A program made the translations under genes and the position numbers. The notes beneath the pieces are model-generated. The model was not told the origin of the DNA. It ran no database searches and was given only the letters and a program-made list of their open reading frames with translations. A stretch of DNA of 64,000 bases from Echinarachnius parma. Lineage: Eukaryota; Echinodermata; Echinoidea; Clypeasteroida; Echinarachniidae. This document shows positions 38,986-51,179 of the stretch, piece after piece; position 1 is the stretch's first letter, and the number at the start of each line of letters is the position of its first letter. Location: contig JBAMJV010003243.1 of the NCBI GenBank assembly GCA_037951105.1, positions 31,034 to 95,033 on the forward strand. Direction: 5' to 3'.

Positions 38986-39554
38986 TTAAAGGGATAGTTG
39001 AGTTTTGGTATAGAGGACGCTACACAAAATAATGTTTTTGTGAGATAATGAAAAACTGAGTTTTAAATTCGAAAGAGCATACAATTTTAATGACAGAATA
39101 AACTTTATTTGATCAAAATCGGTATAGAAATTACTGAAATATCCATTAACATAGCCATTTGTAATAAATGTGGGGCCCCACAATTATTCAACAATTTTGA
39201 ACCAGCCGTTAACATTTTTAAAAATGCTTCCACTTTTCAAAAATGTATGAAATTAGTTTTTAGATAGTTGTTGATTATCTCTCTATCTTATCACCATTTC
39301 AACAAAACATCACATGCACAATATTGTATTTAAAATGGTTAAAACCGACGAGTGTTTAGAGAGCGCCCTCTTGAGTTTTAACTGCTCTTTTTGAATCATA
39401 ACAGGCTTGTTACTTAGTCATTTGTAATGTTTTATTCCTTTTTAGCATGGTGGAGTTATAACTATTAGTTTGTGCAGGTTAATTGGTTACTAACATTCAG
39501 TTTGACCAAAACTGTAAGCCTACTCTCTTTACCAGAACTCAACTATCCCTTTAA
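38986..39554 (+). mobile_element. R1 MITE, full-length copy with paralogous empty site
   Basis: TTAAAGGGATAGTTGAGTTT to CTCAACTATCCCTTTAA. In the duplicate copy at about 44998-45001 the same flanks join through a single TTAA (GAGCAATTTAACTGTGGCC). The insertion is therefore exactly element plus duplicated TTAA. Confidence 0.9.
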
Positions 39555-39619
39555 CTGCGGCCTTCCAACTAATGTGACAATTGGGGATTAGATGATTGGC
39601 ACTGGGTTTATATTGTACT

Positions 39620-40520
39620 GGCACTTTTGGGGGGATAAATGGATGTTATAATTATGGCCGAGTAATTAGCAAAAATGCAAAGTGATATTCGATACTAATT
39701 ACACTGACTTTGCGTACTGCTATAACTTTTCTGAACACTTCAATCGTCAAAATATTTTTAACAAAAAGAAAGAAAAAAAAGAGAAAAAAACCTGGTCGAA
39801 ATGATATTTAACAAAATTGATTGTTTTCCCTTTTTTTAACTACATATGTTTTACCTTTTTGGATTGGCTAAGCACTTTTTAAAATCTATTTTCCTGAAAA
39901 AAGTAGAGAATCAATAATATATACATTTTAATTTTTTCCTAATTTTATTAGCTCTGATGACAAACATGCTTTTTTTTTACTATTTTGGGAATTTTCAACA
40001 ATTATCCACGATTTTCCTCATATTTTTAGCTATTTGTTCAACAATTGTCCAAACGTACGCGTGAATAGAATTGGCACACTCGCAAACATTTGGCGTACAC
40101 ACGGAACCATGAGGCCATAATGGTTCCGTAAGTAGTGGTAATGAATTGCATTGTTTATGAATTACACAACTTTTTGAAACATGTTAGGCATCTATTTGAT
40201 ATCACACAACGGTTCCAACACATATAATTATGTGTTGTTATTCGCCTGGTGGTCCCCTTTAAGTACATGTTTTCTTCTTTATTTGTTTTATATTTTTAGG
40301 ACTTAGTGAGTTTCATATAAATTTGTTACTAAGCTATTGTTTTCCCTATTTCTTTGACTTAAATCCTGACAATAAATTGCTATTTTATATGTCTTTGACA
40401 TTTTAGTAACTATGTTTTTCCTTTTTTGGGGGCTTCAATCCTGACAATAAAAAAAATTTAAAAAATTCTATGACTTTTTTATTTATTTATTTAATTTAAT
40501 TTTTTTATTTTTTATTTATA
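39620..40520. other. AT-rich intergenic DNA, no gene seen
   Basis: T-rich runs and poorly conserved repeats only. GTGCAAACATTTGGCGTACAC-type segments at about 40050-40110 recur weakly near 41540-41600, flanking the LINE fragment. Confidence 0.4.
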
Positions 40521-41535
40521 TTTATTATTCGTTTATATGCAGATGATTGTATCTTATATAATATAATTAAGTCTATAGAAAGATTGTAATTTACTTCAGA
40601 AAGATTTAGATGAACTAAGTAAATGGAGTGAGAAATGGTTGTTTAAATGTTAATGTTTCGAAATGTAAAACTATGAAAATGTCTCGTAAGAATAAAACAA
40701 TGGATTATGATTATCAATTGAATGGATATGAATTAGATCTAACGCACACTGAAAAGTATCTAGGCATTGTTATAAATGATACTCTGAATTGGAAAAACCA
40801 TTGTCAGGAATAAGTTTGTAGTAAGCTTATAGGTGTGTTACGAAGATCATTTATTAATTCTCCTCCACATATTTTAAAGCAACTGTATGAAACTATCATT
40901 AGATCACGCTTTATAGAATATTGCTGTGATAGTCATGAAATGAAACTTGAACGTATTCAAAAGCGTTGCGTTAGGATGATGTGTAGTGATTGGGAAACCT
41001 CATATGAACATTTATTAAATCAAACGGGACTATGTACCTTAGAAAAAAGAAGAGTGTACTATAGACTGGTTGCTTGTTATAAATTACTAAATAACTTGAT
41101 GCTTGTAAACTCTACACATATATTCCCATATGCATCTAGGATTGGACAAAAATGACAATTCATTGAAATTAAAGGTACCATTTGCTAGAACAGATTAATA
41201 TCTGAACTCGTTTCATGTAAATACAGCTCGTGAATGGAATAAACTTACACAGTACATTATAGGTAGCCATTCCCTTCTATCCTTTAAAATGGCACTGAAT
41301 ATAGCTCGTATACTGGTTATTTGAGTGTCTATAATTCTTAAATATGTTTTAATTGTAAAGTTGTAAATACTATTGTGCAATATGCATTCATAACTGTTTT
41401 ATATACTTGTTGTAATTATTGATTTTAAATGTGTAATGAGGAAAACAGACATTTGTTTGGGCTTCCGCCTTTTCTGTTTTCCATTGGCTGTTTTTATATT
41501 GTCAATAAACTGAATAAATAAAAAAATAAAAAAAT
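40520..41535 (+). pseudogene. 5'-truncated LINE, RT C-terminal region and A-rich tail
   Basis: Frames read YADDC (about 40541, RT catalytic motif), VNVSKCKTMKMSRK, TEKYLGIVINDTLNWKNH and, after a stop at 40811, LLRRSFINSPPHILKQLYET, LERIQKRCVRMM and CTLEKRRVYYRLVACYKLLN. It ends with CAATAAACTGAATAAATAAA. One frame break and several stops make it dead. It is related to the 54200-56317 element by layout. Confidence 0.82.
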
Positions 41536-41619
41536 AGAGTTGGCACATTCGCAGGCGTATGGCGCGTACAGAATCATGATGCCCTGTTGGTTCTGTAAGT
41601 GTTAGTCATCAAGTGAAAC

Positions 41620-42300
41620 GCAGTAGCGTAACACCTTTTGATTCGGGGTCTGAGCGCTATTTATAAGGACCGCTATTCATAAGGACCGCTAATCACAATT
41701 TGAAAAAGGGTTCATCATTCATAAGGGTCATTATTCATGACGACCGCTTTTCATACTCGAAGAAACGGGTCGCTATTCATAGGGGTCACTATTCAAAATG
41801 TAAGAAGAGTGTCGCTTTACATAATGTAAGAATAGGGACGCTATTCATGATACGAAATGAGGGTCGCTATTTATACAAATTAAAATTAGGTTTGTTAATC
41901 ATGCAAACATCACAATTCTAATTTGTAAGCAGGTAAAACACCACACGGGCGGGGGGGGGGGGGCAAATAAGGTGAATTAACGACTTGAAAAGGAGAGAAA
42001 AGCGAAAGAAAAAAAACCGAACTGGAGAAAAAAAATTAAAAAAGGAAACAACATGATAATAAGAGGACGAAGGACACGCCCAGGGCAGTGGCGTATAGCG
42101 ACCGTGCGCGCGGGGGTACGTGCCCCCTCCCCCGAATAATTTGCTAAAACAATTTAAAATATAAGGGGTATGAGGGTAAATGCTATCATTTTATGAAAGG
42201 CGACCCTCTTCATACATTATGAATAGCGACCCTCGTCTCACATTTAGAATAGCGACCTCTTTCTTAGATTACGAATAGCGGTCCTTATTAGTAGTGACCC
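41620..42300. repeat. Tandem CGCTATTCATAAGG-type minisatellite, inverted halves
   Basis: Units such as GGACCGCTATTCATAAGGACC run from 41650 to 41900, and inverted units (GAATAGCGACCCTC) from 42195 to 42300. The middle has a G-run (41949-41963) and CAGTGGCGTATAGCG (42086), resembling a hAT-like end. A further inverted fragment lies at 50310-50375. Confidence 0.65.
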
Positions 42301-42312
42301 TCAATGGTCGTT

Positions 42313-42385
42313 TGTGTACTAGCCCAGTTGGTACATATCACCGGTCAAACAAATTGAAGGTCTGGGATTCGAATTCCGGGAAAGT
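42313..42385 (+). mobile_element. tRNA-derived SINE head (A and B boxes)
   Basis: TAGCCCAGTTGGTA (42320-42333) matches the tRNA A-box pattern and GGATTCGAATTCC (42365-42377) the B-box pattern, with 33 bp between them. The arms do not fold into a proper cloverleaf by eye, so this is a tRNA-derived repeat rather than a working tRNA. Confidence 0.6.
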
Positions 42386-43029
42386 CAAATTGTCCTTTTC
42401 AATTGTCATTTCTTTTATATATTTATGTTATAGTCTCCCTATTAAGTAAAAACAAAAAATAGTGTTGAATAGTGTGCATGACACTTACTCCACGTGTAAT
42501 TATTGTTGTAACTTTTAATAGTGAATTCGTTGTTGTGAATGATACCGTCCTCTTTATGCAAGTCAGAATTGAAAAGTTATGAAATTATTGTCATGTATAT
42601 GAAGGGAATACAATTTTCGACTGCGCAAAACCCGAAAAACATCCTTTCTCCAAGACTTGATTATATACGCCTTTTTTAGATTGATATTTTCTCGCAAAGT
42701 ATACTTTGACATACTTATAACATTTAACATGCTATTTGTGACGGTAACACATTGCAGGCGCTCATTACTTCTATAATATGCACATTCTAAACTTTTCACA
42801 TAATCATCAAAGTATAAATAAAATATATGATTTGTGGCCAACGAAAATCATCGTATTTATCAAATGCAAACTACGGCAGAAACTGCGTTGCTTGTATTCA
42901 CACATTTCACACGTTTTATGTATCATCGAAATTAGAAGAAAATAAACATTGATGGTATCTCTTACATGAACCGTTCATATTAATTTACCATTTATTTTGC
43001 ACCATCTGCTTCCATAGACATAGTCCTGT
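42386..43029. other. Intergenic DNA, no gene seen
   Basis: AT-rich. The 92-codon minus frame at 42563-42841 has no recognisable motif or splice context. Confidence 0.4.
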
Positions 43030-43320
43030 AATTTGTTAGATTATATTTTTGCCAGCAATAATTTAGACCAATGCAATTGAACGGCGTACTTTGGACTGTA
43101 AAATCGGACAGGTGCTACATTATTAGTATTTTCACATTTTAGACGTTTCATATATCAGCAAAAGTAAGAATAATTAAACGAAAATCAATACCTGTTACAG
43201 GATTCGTTGATATTCATTTCATTAAATTTAGCGACGATTCAAATTATTGATGCAGTTATATTACCAAGCGCTAGTTCGTGCTAGAGTTTACATCATCATA
43301 AGGATTTGTATCTTAATCAT
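43030..43320. repeat. Segmental duplication copy (partner 48540-49230)
   Basis: Shared blocks include CGTACTTTGGACTGT, ATTTTAGACGTTTCATATAT, GTTGATATTCATTTCA and TTTAGCGACGATTC. The partner carries a 344-bp MITE that is absent here. Confidence 0.75.
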
Positions 43321-43409
43321 CACAAAATACTGGGATTGTTTATAATTTTGTGAGATAATCTTTCAAAATCCTACTACATGTACATAATGATCATTACTCA
43401 AGGCATAAT

Positions 43410-44095
43410 TTTTTTTTTTTTTTTTTTTTCCCTCCACAGGGCATTTATTGGTATAAGTAAAACAAAATTAAACATAGCATGACATTTACAAGCATATCAT
43501 AACAATAACAATAAATGAACCATAAATGAACCGTCGTATAATTTCTTTGTATAAATATAACTAATTAAACAATATCAGAAAACATACTTCTCAAGGAAAA
43601 CCATTTTTTTTATCAAAGTATTTACCATGACCTTTCAAACTAAATATATATTTTTCATTTTTATAATATGAAATTGAAGCTGATTTAAACTGAGAAAATA
43701 CAGGTATTTTATTCACTAGTTTACTTCGAAATATTATTTGCTTACTAACGAACAATAAACAGTTTATTGCTCTATTATTTAAACCTCTTAATCCAAACAA
43801 TATATTTTCATTTGTAAAATGTATGTTACAACCAGCACTTATGTTAATCCATCTTTCTAGTTTTGCCCATATAATTTTAACAAATTGACAATCACAAAAT
43901 AAATGAGTAATTGTTTCAGTATGAGCATTACAAAAGGAACATAATTCAGTTTCAACCATGTTCAATTTAAACAATATGTCGTTTGTAAACAAAATTCTAT
44001 GTAATATTGTAAATTGAAACCAACTCAAGGCATAATGGTAAATTGTATATGAGATGTAATTAACTGCTGCCAGCACGTACTTCATATACTCATAT
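43410..44095 (-). pseudogene. 5'-truncated L1/Tx1-like LINE with poly-A tail
   Basis: The minus frame (164 codons) carries WFQFTILHRILFTNDILFKL, CSFCNAHTETITHLFCDC and FVKIIWAKLERW, the zinc-binding (zf-RVT) tail found after RT in L1/Tx1-type ORF2. On the plus strand it ends at a run of about 22 T (43411-43432), i.e. a poly-A tail on the element strand. It is a different lineage from the CR1/jockey-type fragments. Confidence 0.8.
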
Positions 44096-44219
44096 AGGAA
44101 TGGGGGGCAAAATGGATAACTTATAGACGGACATCATCCTCACGTTTTATTAACATTTCATTTCCACACACAATATGGCTGAGCCAATATCGGTTTACTG
44201 TTAACATTTAAAATATAAT

Positions 44220-45020
44220 TATTTGTGTTTGTTAATTTGTATATTTCAAACACCAGTTAAGGGATCTAGTAACTTTGTGGACATGTGCAAAAAGTGATGA
44301 ATTGTTGATGAAAGGTTTATGTTTGTGATCTGATATGTACACTGATTATTGTGTGAAACTTAACGTTAACACATACAGTGGCAAGAACATGCAGTCAATC
44401 TGGTGGGGAAAATGTTGTTCGTGCGCACAAAGGTTATTGAGTTAGGGTGAGGGTTGTAGTGTACGGTAGCATTGTATACGTTCATGGCTCTATATTGTTC
44501 AAGTTCAAGTTAAAGGTAGTTCAGATTCGTCAAATGAGATGCGCGGCGCCATCTTGCATACGCGTTGCGCACGGTGCGTAATGCACGTTAGCTCAGTGTC
44601 ATGCGGTGCGCGCAAACTAACCCAGTTCAAAATGGCGACCCGCTATGTAGCATCCCCACGCTTGATGCCCTTTAAGGTTTGTTGTTTTCATTTCCACAAA
44701 AGTAATGTTCATATCATATGAATGTAACATAATAATAATCAATACAAAACTAATACCCCAAACAAAATATTTGTTAAACAAATATGATAACTTAAGTGAA
44801 AAATGAAGGGATCCACTGTGAATCAAAGCTTGTAAATTGTGGATCCGTGAAATTAGAAAGTACAAAATGTAAATAATAGTAAACTATTCGACATGCGTAA
44901 TTACGTCTGTATACGAACTGATATTACTATTCAGTGCACACTTGATTTTCAAGCGTATTTGCTGTTCATGGATCCCATCTAAATTCCCAAAGAGCAATTT
45001 AACTGTGGCCTTCCAATTCA
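44220..45020. repeat. Segmental duplication copy 2 (partner 38125-38985)
   Basis: Same blocks as copy 1 but with an own insertion (about 44510-44770: CGCGGCGCCATCTTGC, CAAAATGGCGACCCGC). It holds the empty TTAA site for the R1 copy at 38986. The duplicated pair is 6.1 kb apart. Confidence 0.8.
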
Positions 45021-45099
45021 CCCAAAACCTGCCAGTGGAGTCCGTTCCCAGTGCCACATTAATTTGAAGGCCACATCTAAATTGGTTTGGGGGGATTTG

Positions 45100-46200
45100 A
45101 TAGGAATCTATGGAAAAGCGAATGACCTACACATGAAGATTAGGGTGTGCCCTATAAACTAGAGTCACTTACGTATACAATTCCACCGCACAATACAATG
45201 GGCATGGCCAAGTACTCTATTACCAATGCGTGCAATCAAGCACGTGGCATCTAAGCACTAATGCAAGCACTTGGCACATTAGCTTTAAAAATGATACTTT
45301 GGGATTATATGCTTGGCACTATTGTACTGGCCCTTTTGAGGGGTAAATGGGAGTAAGGATTAAAATGAACATCAATCGTGGGACTTAATTTTGATGATAA
45401 TTTATTTGTTTAATGCAATCATGGCGTCATTACACAAATGATGCACAGGCTTGTGTGCAGACAATTCTTACCGATCCACGAAATATGTCTGTGCAGCATT
45501 TGTTTTATAAAATGGGCGCAAAAAATGCGAAAATCAAACTAAAGTGAGCCATGCATCAGTACTATGCATCAGTAAAAACGTGTACACGCTAATTGACCAA
45601 TCAGAATGCAGGGATTCTTCTACCCTTTTTATAAACTATAATGATTTGTTTGTATGTCACCCTGGCTTTTTTACACAAATTAAAATTTGTTTTTAAGTTG
45701 ATTTTGCATACGCTTTGTTACTCCTCCAAATCGTCTCACAAGATTTGTAGCAAACTTTGTTCCAAATTAGAATTAAGTATTCAATTAGATAGTAAAGCGA
45801 TAAGTAATGCATTAAAAAGTAAATGGGTAATTGTATTTTTAAAGTTTTTGGATACCTTTATTAAGTTAATCTCTTACACGTTTGTGCTTAAAATTGTTGC
45901 ACTTTTCTAAGACGTACTGTATTAATTTATATATATATTATTTGATTTTATATCAAGTTATTATATATTAGTTACACGATGAGTAATAATTTAATGGGTT
46001 CTTGTTTTTTCATAGCTTTTTTGTTCTCTCAACATAACAATGTATCGCTTTTTGTGCTCATGTGCTGATAATTTCTGAAATCTTGGAACATATTTCCGCA
46101 TTGATGTATGTTTATATATTTATGTTGTGCAGAAGGCACTTTAGTCCTCGGACTACAGTCTTGTATGTTTTATGTGTCAATAAAAACCTATTAATCTATT
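45100..46200. other. Intergenic DNA, possible LINE 3' end at 45620-46200
   Basis: The 89-codon frame at 45641-45910 has no domain I recognise. TTTAGTCCTCGGACTACAG then TGTCAATAAAAACC near 46140-46190 resembles 3' ends of LINE elements. The remainder is unclassified. Confidence 0.35.
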
Positions 46201-47963
46201 GATCTTTGTATTATCAGGTTATGTGGGCGCGTAATGAGCAAATATGCAAAGTAATATTCGATATGTGTTGGACTGAAATTGCACAGTTATAACCTCAGTG
46301 GATAATTAACGAAAATGAAATAATAAAGAAAGAAACATGTTCCGTGCCTACCGTGGTCGAAATTATATTTATAGAAATGTATTTACCCTCTATTTGTTAT
46401 AATCTAAAGGCCAATGCCACTCTAGAATATAGTTTATCCTACTTTATACATCGTAATATGCTTGTTTATTTCGCATAACATTACCCCGACTTAGATTTCT
46501 GCTTTGGACAAATTGTGTGCAAACACTATTGGGTAGCCCACTATTTACGCGAACTCTGGAGGCCGCCATTGTTAGGTCTTTGCGGACTATCTGAGATCGA
46601 TCAACGATGCATTCCTGCAGTCTCCGGACCAAACCATTGTTTGAATACTTGTAGACGATTTGATGAGTCTGCAAATCAGTGAAAAGATTTGTGTTTCGGC
46701 CATCCGCACAGTCGTCAAAATTTGCGAAGTATGTCGGGTAGTTACACGAACGTGGCCGCTCCCATCATCTTTTGCCGCCGTAACAATTAGTAAAATGTGG
46801 GTATGTTTACAGAAGGATTTCATGTAGGCCAAAAATGCCAAGTCATGTATAAATTAAATATCTTTTCGCCCTCTAAATGATAATAGTAGCCGAAAGCCAT
46901 AGTTTCATTGTTCTTTGATACCTATGTTTGACCTACTTGGAGTGGCTGAGCATTCAAAATATATTTTTCTGAAAAATACGATAAGAATGTTTTTTTGTTT
47001 GTTTCCAATTTGCATTAGGTACATTTCAAACCCACACAATGATATTGCGTACTTTGTCAACTCCCCGGGGAGCATACTAGCCGAGCTTCCACTGATGATG
47101 GCGCCGAGGCTAATTTACACCCGACCATGTTACCCATTTATACACAATGGTGGAGAGCAGAAATTGTGGATTAATTGTCAATTGTTTTTCAATTGGTACC
47201 AATTGTTTCAGTTTGCAAATAGTACCCAATTGTATTTTTAAATGGCAATCTCCATTGGAAATTGTTCGTCCTGGATATGAAAATAAAGACATTTGGTGCT
47301 TGTTCCTTTTCCATCTTCAAAGCTCAACAGATTATCGTTATAGCACATTTCTCAGAGTTTACTGTAAATCTGTCAACCATATAGGGACAGAGGTTATATC
47401 CCCCCCCCCCCCCCCCTCCCCATTTGCATGCCCAAGGAATTGGTATAATGATTATATAATGTCTTCTCACAAATTAGGTAAAATGAATTCTTGCATGCAT
47501 TTGCAATAAGTAATGTTACCATTCGGCTGTGTTGCCAAAGTTAAGCGAGGGCAGGGACATGCAGGGTGGGGAACGTAGTTGCCGCGGATAAATTCAATTG
47601 GCTCCGCCAACATGTGCTGCATGGGAATTCGCGTGTGCGTTTGGCTACACAGCTGAATGCACAATCTTAACAATAGCAAACGTATATTGATCATTGATCG
47701 ATGCCATGAGGGGCATGAAGTGCGATTTGTCAGGCACGGCCTTAGTAGAAATGGACACAAAGTGGAACCTGACATGGTGTCACTTAGGACATCCTAAAGA
47801 ATACACTCAACCCAAATTACTATTCTTGGTATAATTTTCTTTGAAAAAGATGCCCTATCCCGTGAACCTAGTCATCATGTTCCCTTATCATGGCAAGCAT
47901 TCCATTCCGTTTTTGTTTGGGCCACAGTGTATTGACCAAAGTTGCAAATCGTAACAAAATCTT
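46200..47963. other. Intergenic DNA, no gene recognised
   Basis: Short overlapping frames on both strands (46444-46841, 46915-47509, 47467-47775) lack motifs and splice logic. A C-run lies at 47400-47416. CAATTGGTACCAATTG at about 47191 is a small palindrome. Confidence 0.4.
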
Positions 47964-48318
47964 TTAAAGGGATAGCCCCTCTTTTGCAAGCCAAATTTCA
48001 AAAGTTGCGAGGTTATTGTCTTATAAAAAAAATTAGGGCTTGAAATCTCTTTTTCGTGGAGTTATAGACCTAAAACTAATAAACCATCGTCCAACGGTTA
48101 ATTGTGCATTATACGTGTATTCACCCAGTGAGGAAGTATCAGTTAACTTCTTTTATTGACCGATATATAGTTTGATGGAGGGACGCATTCGTTTTTCATT
48201 CGTAGAATCCAAATTACAGGGCTGTTCGATCTGATTTTGTTTGTGTGTGTTACATTAATCCCCATCCGTCAACTGGAAACTGATCAGACGTTTTGTAAAA
48301 GAGAGACTGTACCTTTAA
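47964..48318. mobile_element. R2: second TTAA-bounded MITE family, 355 bp
   Basis: TTAAAGGGATAGCCCCTCTT at the left is imperfectly mirrored by AAGAGAGACTGTACCTTTAA at the right over about 26 bp. Its interior is unrelated to R1. Confidence 0.65.
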
Positions 48319-48619
48319 TACTGGTGTTAATTTGTCACCTTTCGTGTTTACCCTTAATTAGTATTCACTTTGCGAAGGAAATTTTTAATTTAATTTCATT
48401 GTGATATAATTTGGAAGAACTTGCTAAATAAAATATTGTGGTCATTTACACCACACATATCATACATAATTCACAGCGACATATTTCACTTTGTGTCACG
48501 TTGTAGTAATAATGTAATCTAACTTTATCGGCAACAGTATAGTTGTACATTTGAGATTATATTTTTGGTCTGGAATAATTTGTCATCAATGCAATAGTGC
48601 GTACTTTGGACTGTTCATT

Positions 48620-48963
48620 AGAGGCTTTCCGCAATTGCTACGGAAGAGCTGAGTACGGGGAAAGCAATCAGCTGTGATCGTACCCTTACTCTGGCTACGT
48701 CGCGAACTATTTGCAGTTTCGCAGTGAAGAATACGGGGAACGTCTCCTTGCTCGAGTGAACAAGCGCGCTGATTGGCTGACCCATTGAAGTACTATACTT
48801 CAATGGGCTGACCACGCCGCTCCGTACTCGCTCTACACCCAACGCTATTTCAGCCGACGACCGTAGTAGATTCCCACGGTACGGGGGTATTTTCGGACTG
48901 AGTGCGACCACCCGCTGAGATTAGCGTACTAGAATCCCTCCGTAGCAGTTGCGAAAAGCCTCT
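48620..48963. mobile_element. 344-bp MITE, 3-bp ATT target duplication
   Basis: AGAGGCTTTCCGCAATTGCT and the mirrored AGTTGCGAAAAGCCTCT form ~26-bp inverted ends, and the centre has CATTGAAGTACTATACTTCA. ATT borders both sides (48617-48619, 48964-48966). The paralogous segment at 43098-43113 lacks it, and flank lengths match if one ATT is removed. A 3-bp target fits PIF/Harbinger-type elements. Confidence 0.8.
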
Positions 48964-49280
48964 ATTATGACAGATGCTACATTACTTGTATTTTCACATT
49001 TTAGACGTTTCATATATCAGCGAAAATAAGAATATTCAAACAAAATGTTGTATCTGTTACATGAATCGTTGATATTCATTTCAGTAAATTTAGCGACGAT
49101 TCCAAAGTGTGATGCAGTAATATTACCAATCCCTAGTTTGTGTTTAATGTTTATAATATTATAAAAATAAAGATTTGCATCTAAATCATCACAAAATAAT
49201 ATGATGGTTAATGATATGGTGAGATAATCTTTGAAAAGCTTACCACATAACTCAAGTCATTATGGTAAATTGATATGTAG

Positions 49281-49700
49281 TTAAAGGGATATTTTACTTT
49301 TGGTATAGAAGGCTCTTCAGAGAAATTGTTTGTGTGTGAGTTAATGCAAAACTGAGTGTCAAATTTGAAAGAGCATACAATCTTGATGACATAATAAACT
49401 TTATTTGTTCAAAATCAGTTCACAAACAGCTTTAAAATAATTTTAAAAATATATCCGATCGGAATATAAATGTGGGACCTCATATTTATCCGATAATTGA
49501 AGAAAACATTAACAAAAGAGTTTTGTAATGGTTGTTGATGTTCTCTCTATTTAATCATTATTTTAACAAAACATTGCGTTCTTACTAGTTTGTGATTTGC
49601 TATACCTTTTTAGCATGGTGGATTATCACTAGTAGTAGTAGTTTGTAATGTTATAGGGCAGGTTTTGGGTACTAAAATTCAATTTGACCGAATCTGTACT
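49281..49700 (+). mobile_element. R1 MITE, diverged and right-truncated
   Basis: TTAAAGGGATATTTTACTTT start, then GAAAGAGCATACAATCTTG, AACAAAACATTGC and a tail at GACCGAATCTGTACTCGC. The right TTAA end is missing. Confidence 0.65.
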
Positions 49701-50442
49701 CGCATACGCTCATATAAGGCTGATAAGGCTGTGTCATATCTGTTTACTCTTAAAGTCATACCTGTAAAGTGTCAGATATTGCACAAAATGACATTTGAGA
49801 CTTCAATTCTATATCAATATCATTGTAAAATACAATTGAAAGATTTGTGAAAGTTTGAAAGAAAACGAACACTGTTTACCTAGTGAAAAAAACGAATATT
49901 GAGTTCATATTTTATCACCGAATACTGATGGTCTGCCATACATTTGTCGCAGTAATGAATGATCCGTTTGAGATATTCGCACCCGTGTATGTTTACACAC
50001 GTAGTACAGAATTCATGGAATTTGAACTCGCTCGGCTCAAAGTTCAATCTCCGGAATGTTCTCACGGGTGCTGCATGCGGACGTTCTCAGCTAGGACAAT
50101 TGTACTTTTTATCAAAAGCGTTAATCAACGTGATTGAAATAAAAGATTTAAATGATAATTATCTTCATACTAAATGGACATTTGAAAAAATCAAACCCTA
50201 TTTTATTCTTCTTTTACCATAAGCTAAACAACACGGTAGAAGAGAAACGAGGAAGCTCCAAGTAATTTTCGTTGATTTGGACACTTTACAGGTATGACTT
50301 TAATGAATCGCGGTCCTTATAACAGGTTGACCCTCATGAATAGCGGTCCTAATGCACAGCGACCAGACCCCAAATACCGTTTGTAACATACGATGCATAC
50401 ATGTTCACATTAGTACATAGGTAATTAAGGGCAGGTGGTCTT

Positions 50443-50661
50443 TTCCAAAAGGCGCTAAATCTACTTTACATATACGATATCAGAACATGACTAAGCTATA
50501 TACGCGTAGCTATCTAGAAATCCAACGTGACAAACTAGACAATGGAAATCAAAATGTAGAACGTTCCATTTTCATATTCCCATACGCATGTGTACAATTA
50601 ATGTGGACAAAGAAACCTGGTTTCTCCAAAGTTGAAAAGGTGGATTTAGCGCCTTTTGGAA
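50443..50661. mobile_element. 219-bp MITE with TTCCAAAAGGCGCTAAATC ends
   Basis: TTCCAAAAGGCGCTAAATC at the left is mirrored by GATTTAGCGCCTTTTGGAA at the right, then a further mismatched stretch. It is non-coding. Confidence 0.75.
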
Positions 50662-51020
50662 TTTAGCTCTTTATAAATTATGTGCAATGTATTGACATCA
50701 AGTTTTGACAAAATTAAAATGCAGCGCCTGGACAAGAAAGCTCATTTAAGATGAATCATAAAGGTATAATGTCACCGAAACAAATCACTTGTATAGCGTA
50801 TTATGACAAATTCAGAATTCGGATTTTACCTCATGCATAATTGTTTAAAAAAATAATGGACACTATCCGCATCATAATTAATTAGCATTAGCATATTACT
50901 ATTAAAAACAATAAGATTCACGCACACCACATCAAAAAGACGCCCCGAATAAGAAAAGTAAACCGTTACTGCCTGAATTCTCATTAGTGGAACAACTTTA
51001 GACTGGGCTAAAAATACATA

Positions 51021-51167
51021 GGTCCCGTTGCAGAAAGAGAAACAATCAATTGTAAGTCAGAAATTTTGCGTGTTTCAACCAATCAGATTCGCGCATTTAG
51101 AACACATGATCTGACTTGCTATTAATTGCAACTTACACTCGAGTGTATCTCTTTTTGCAACAGGGCC
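51021..51167. mobile_element. 147-bp MITE with GTTGCAGAAAGAG ends
   Basis: GGTCCCGTTGCAGAAAGAGA is mirrored by TCTCTTTTTGCAACAGGGCC. ATA borders both sides. Confidence 0.7.
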
Positions 51168-51179
51168 ATAGACTACCAG

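Noticed and set aside
43591..44085. 164-codon minus frame as a host zinc-finger protein
   Set aside because: The cysteine/histidine pattern with WFQF..LHRIL is the post-RT tail of L1/Tx1-type LINEs and a poly-A tail follows.
46444..46841. Overlapping minus frames at 46.4-46.8 kb
   Set aside because: No recognisable motif, phase logic or conservation could be seen, so they were left unannotated.
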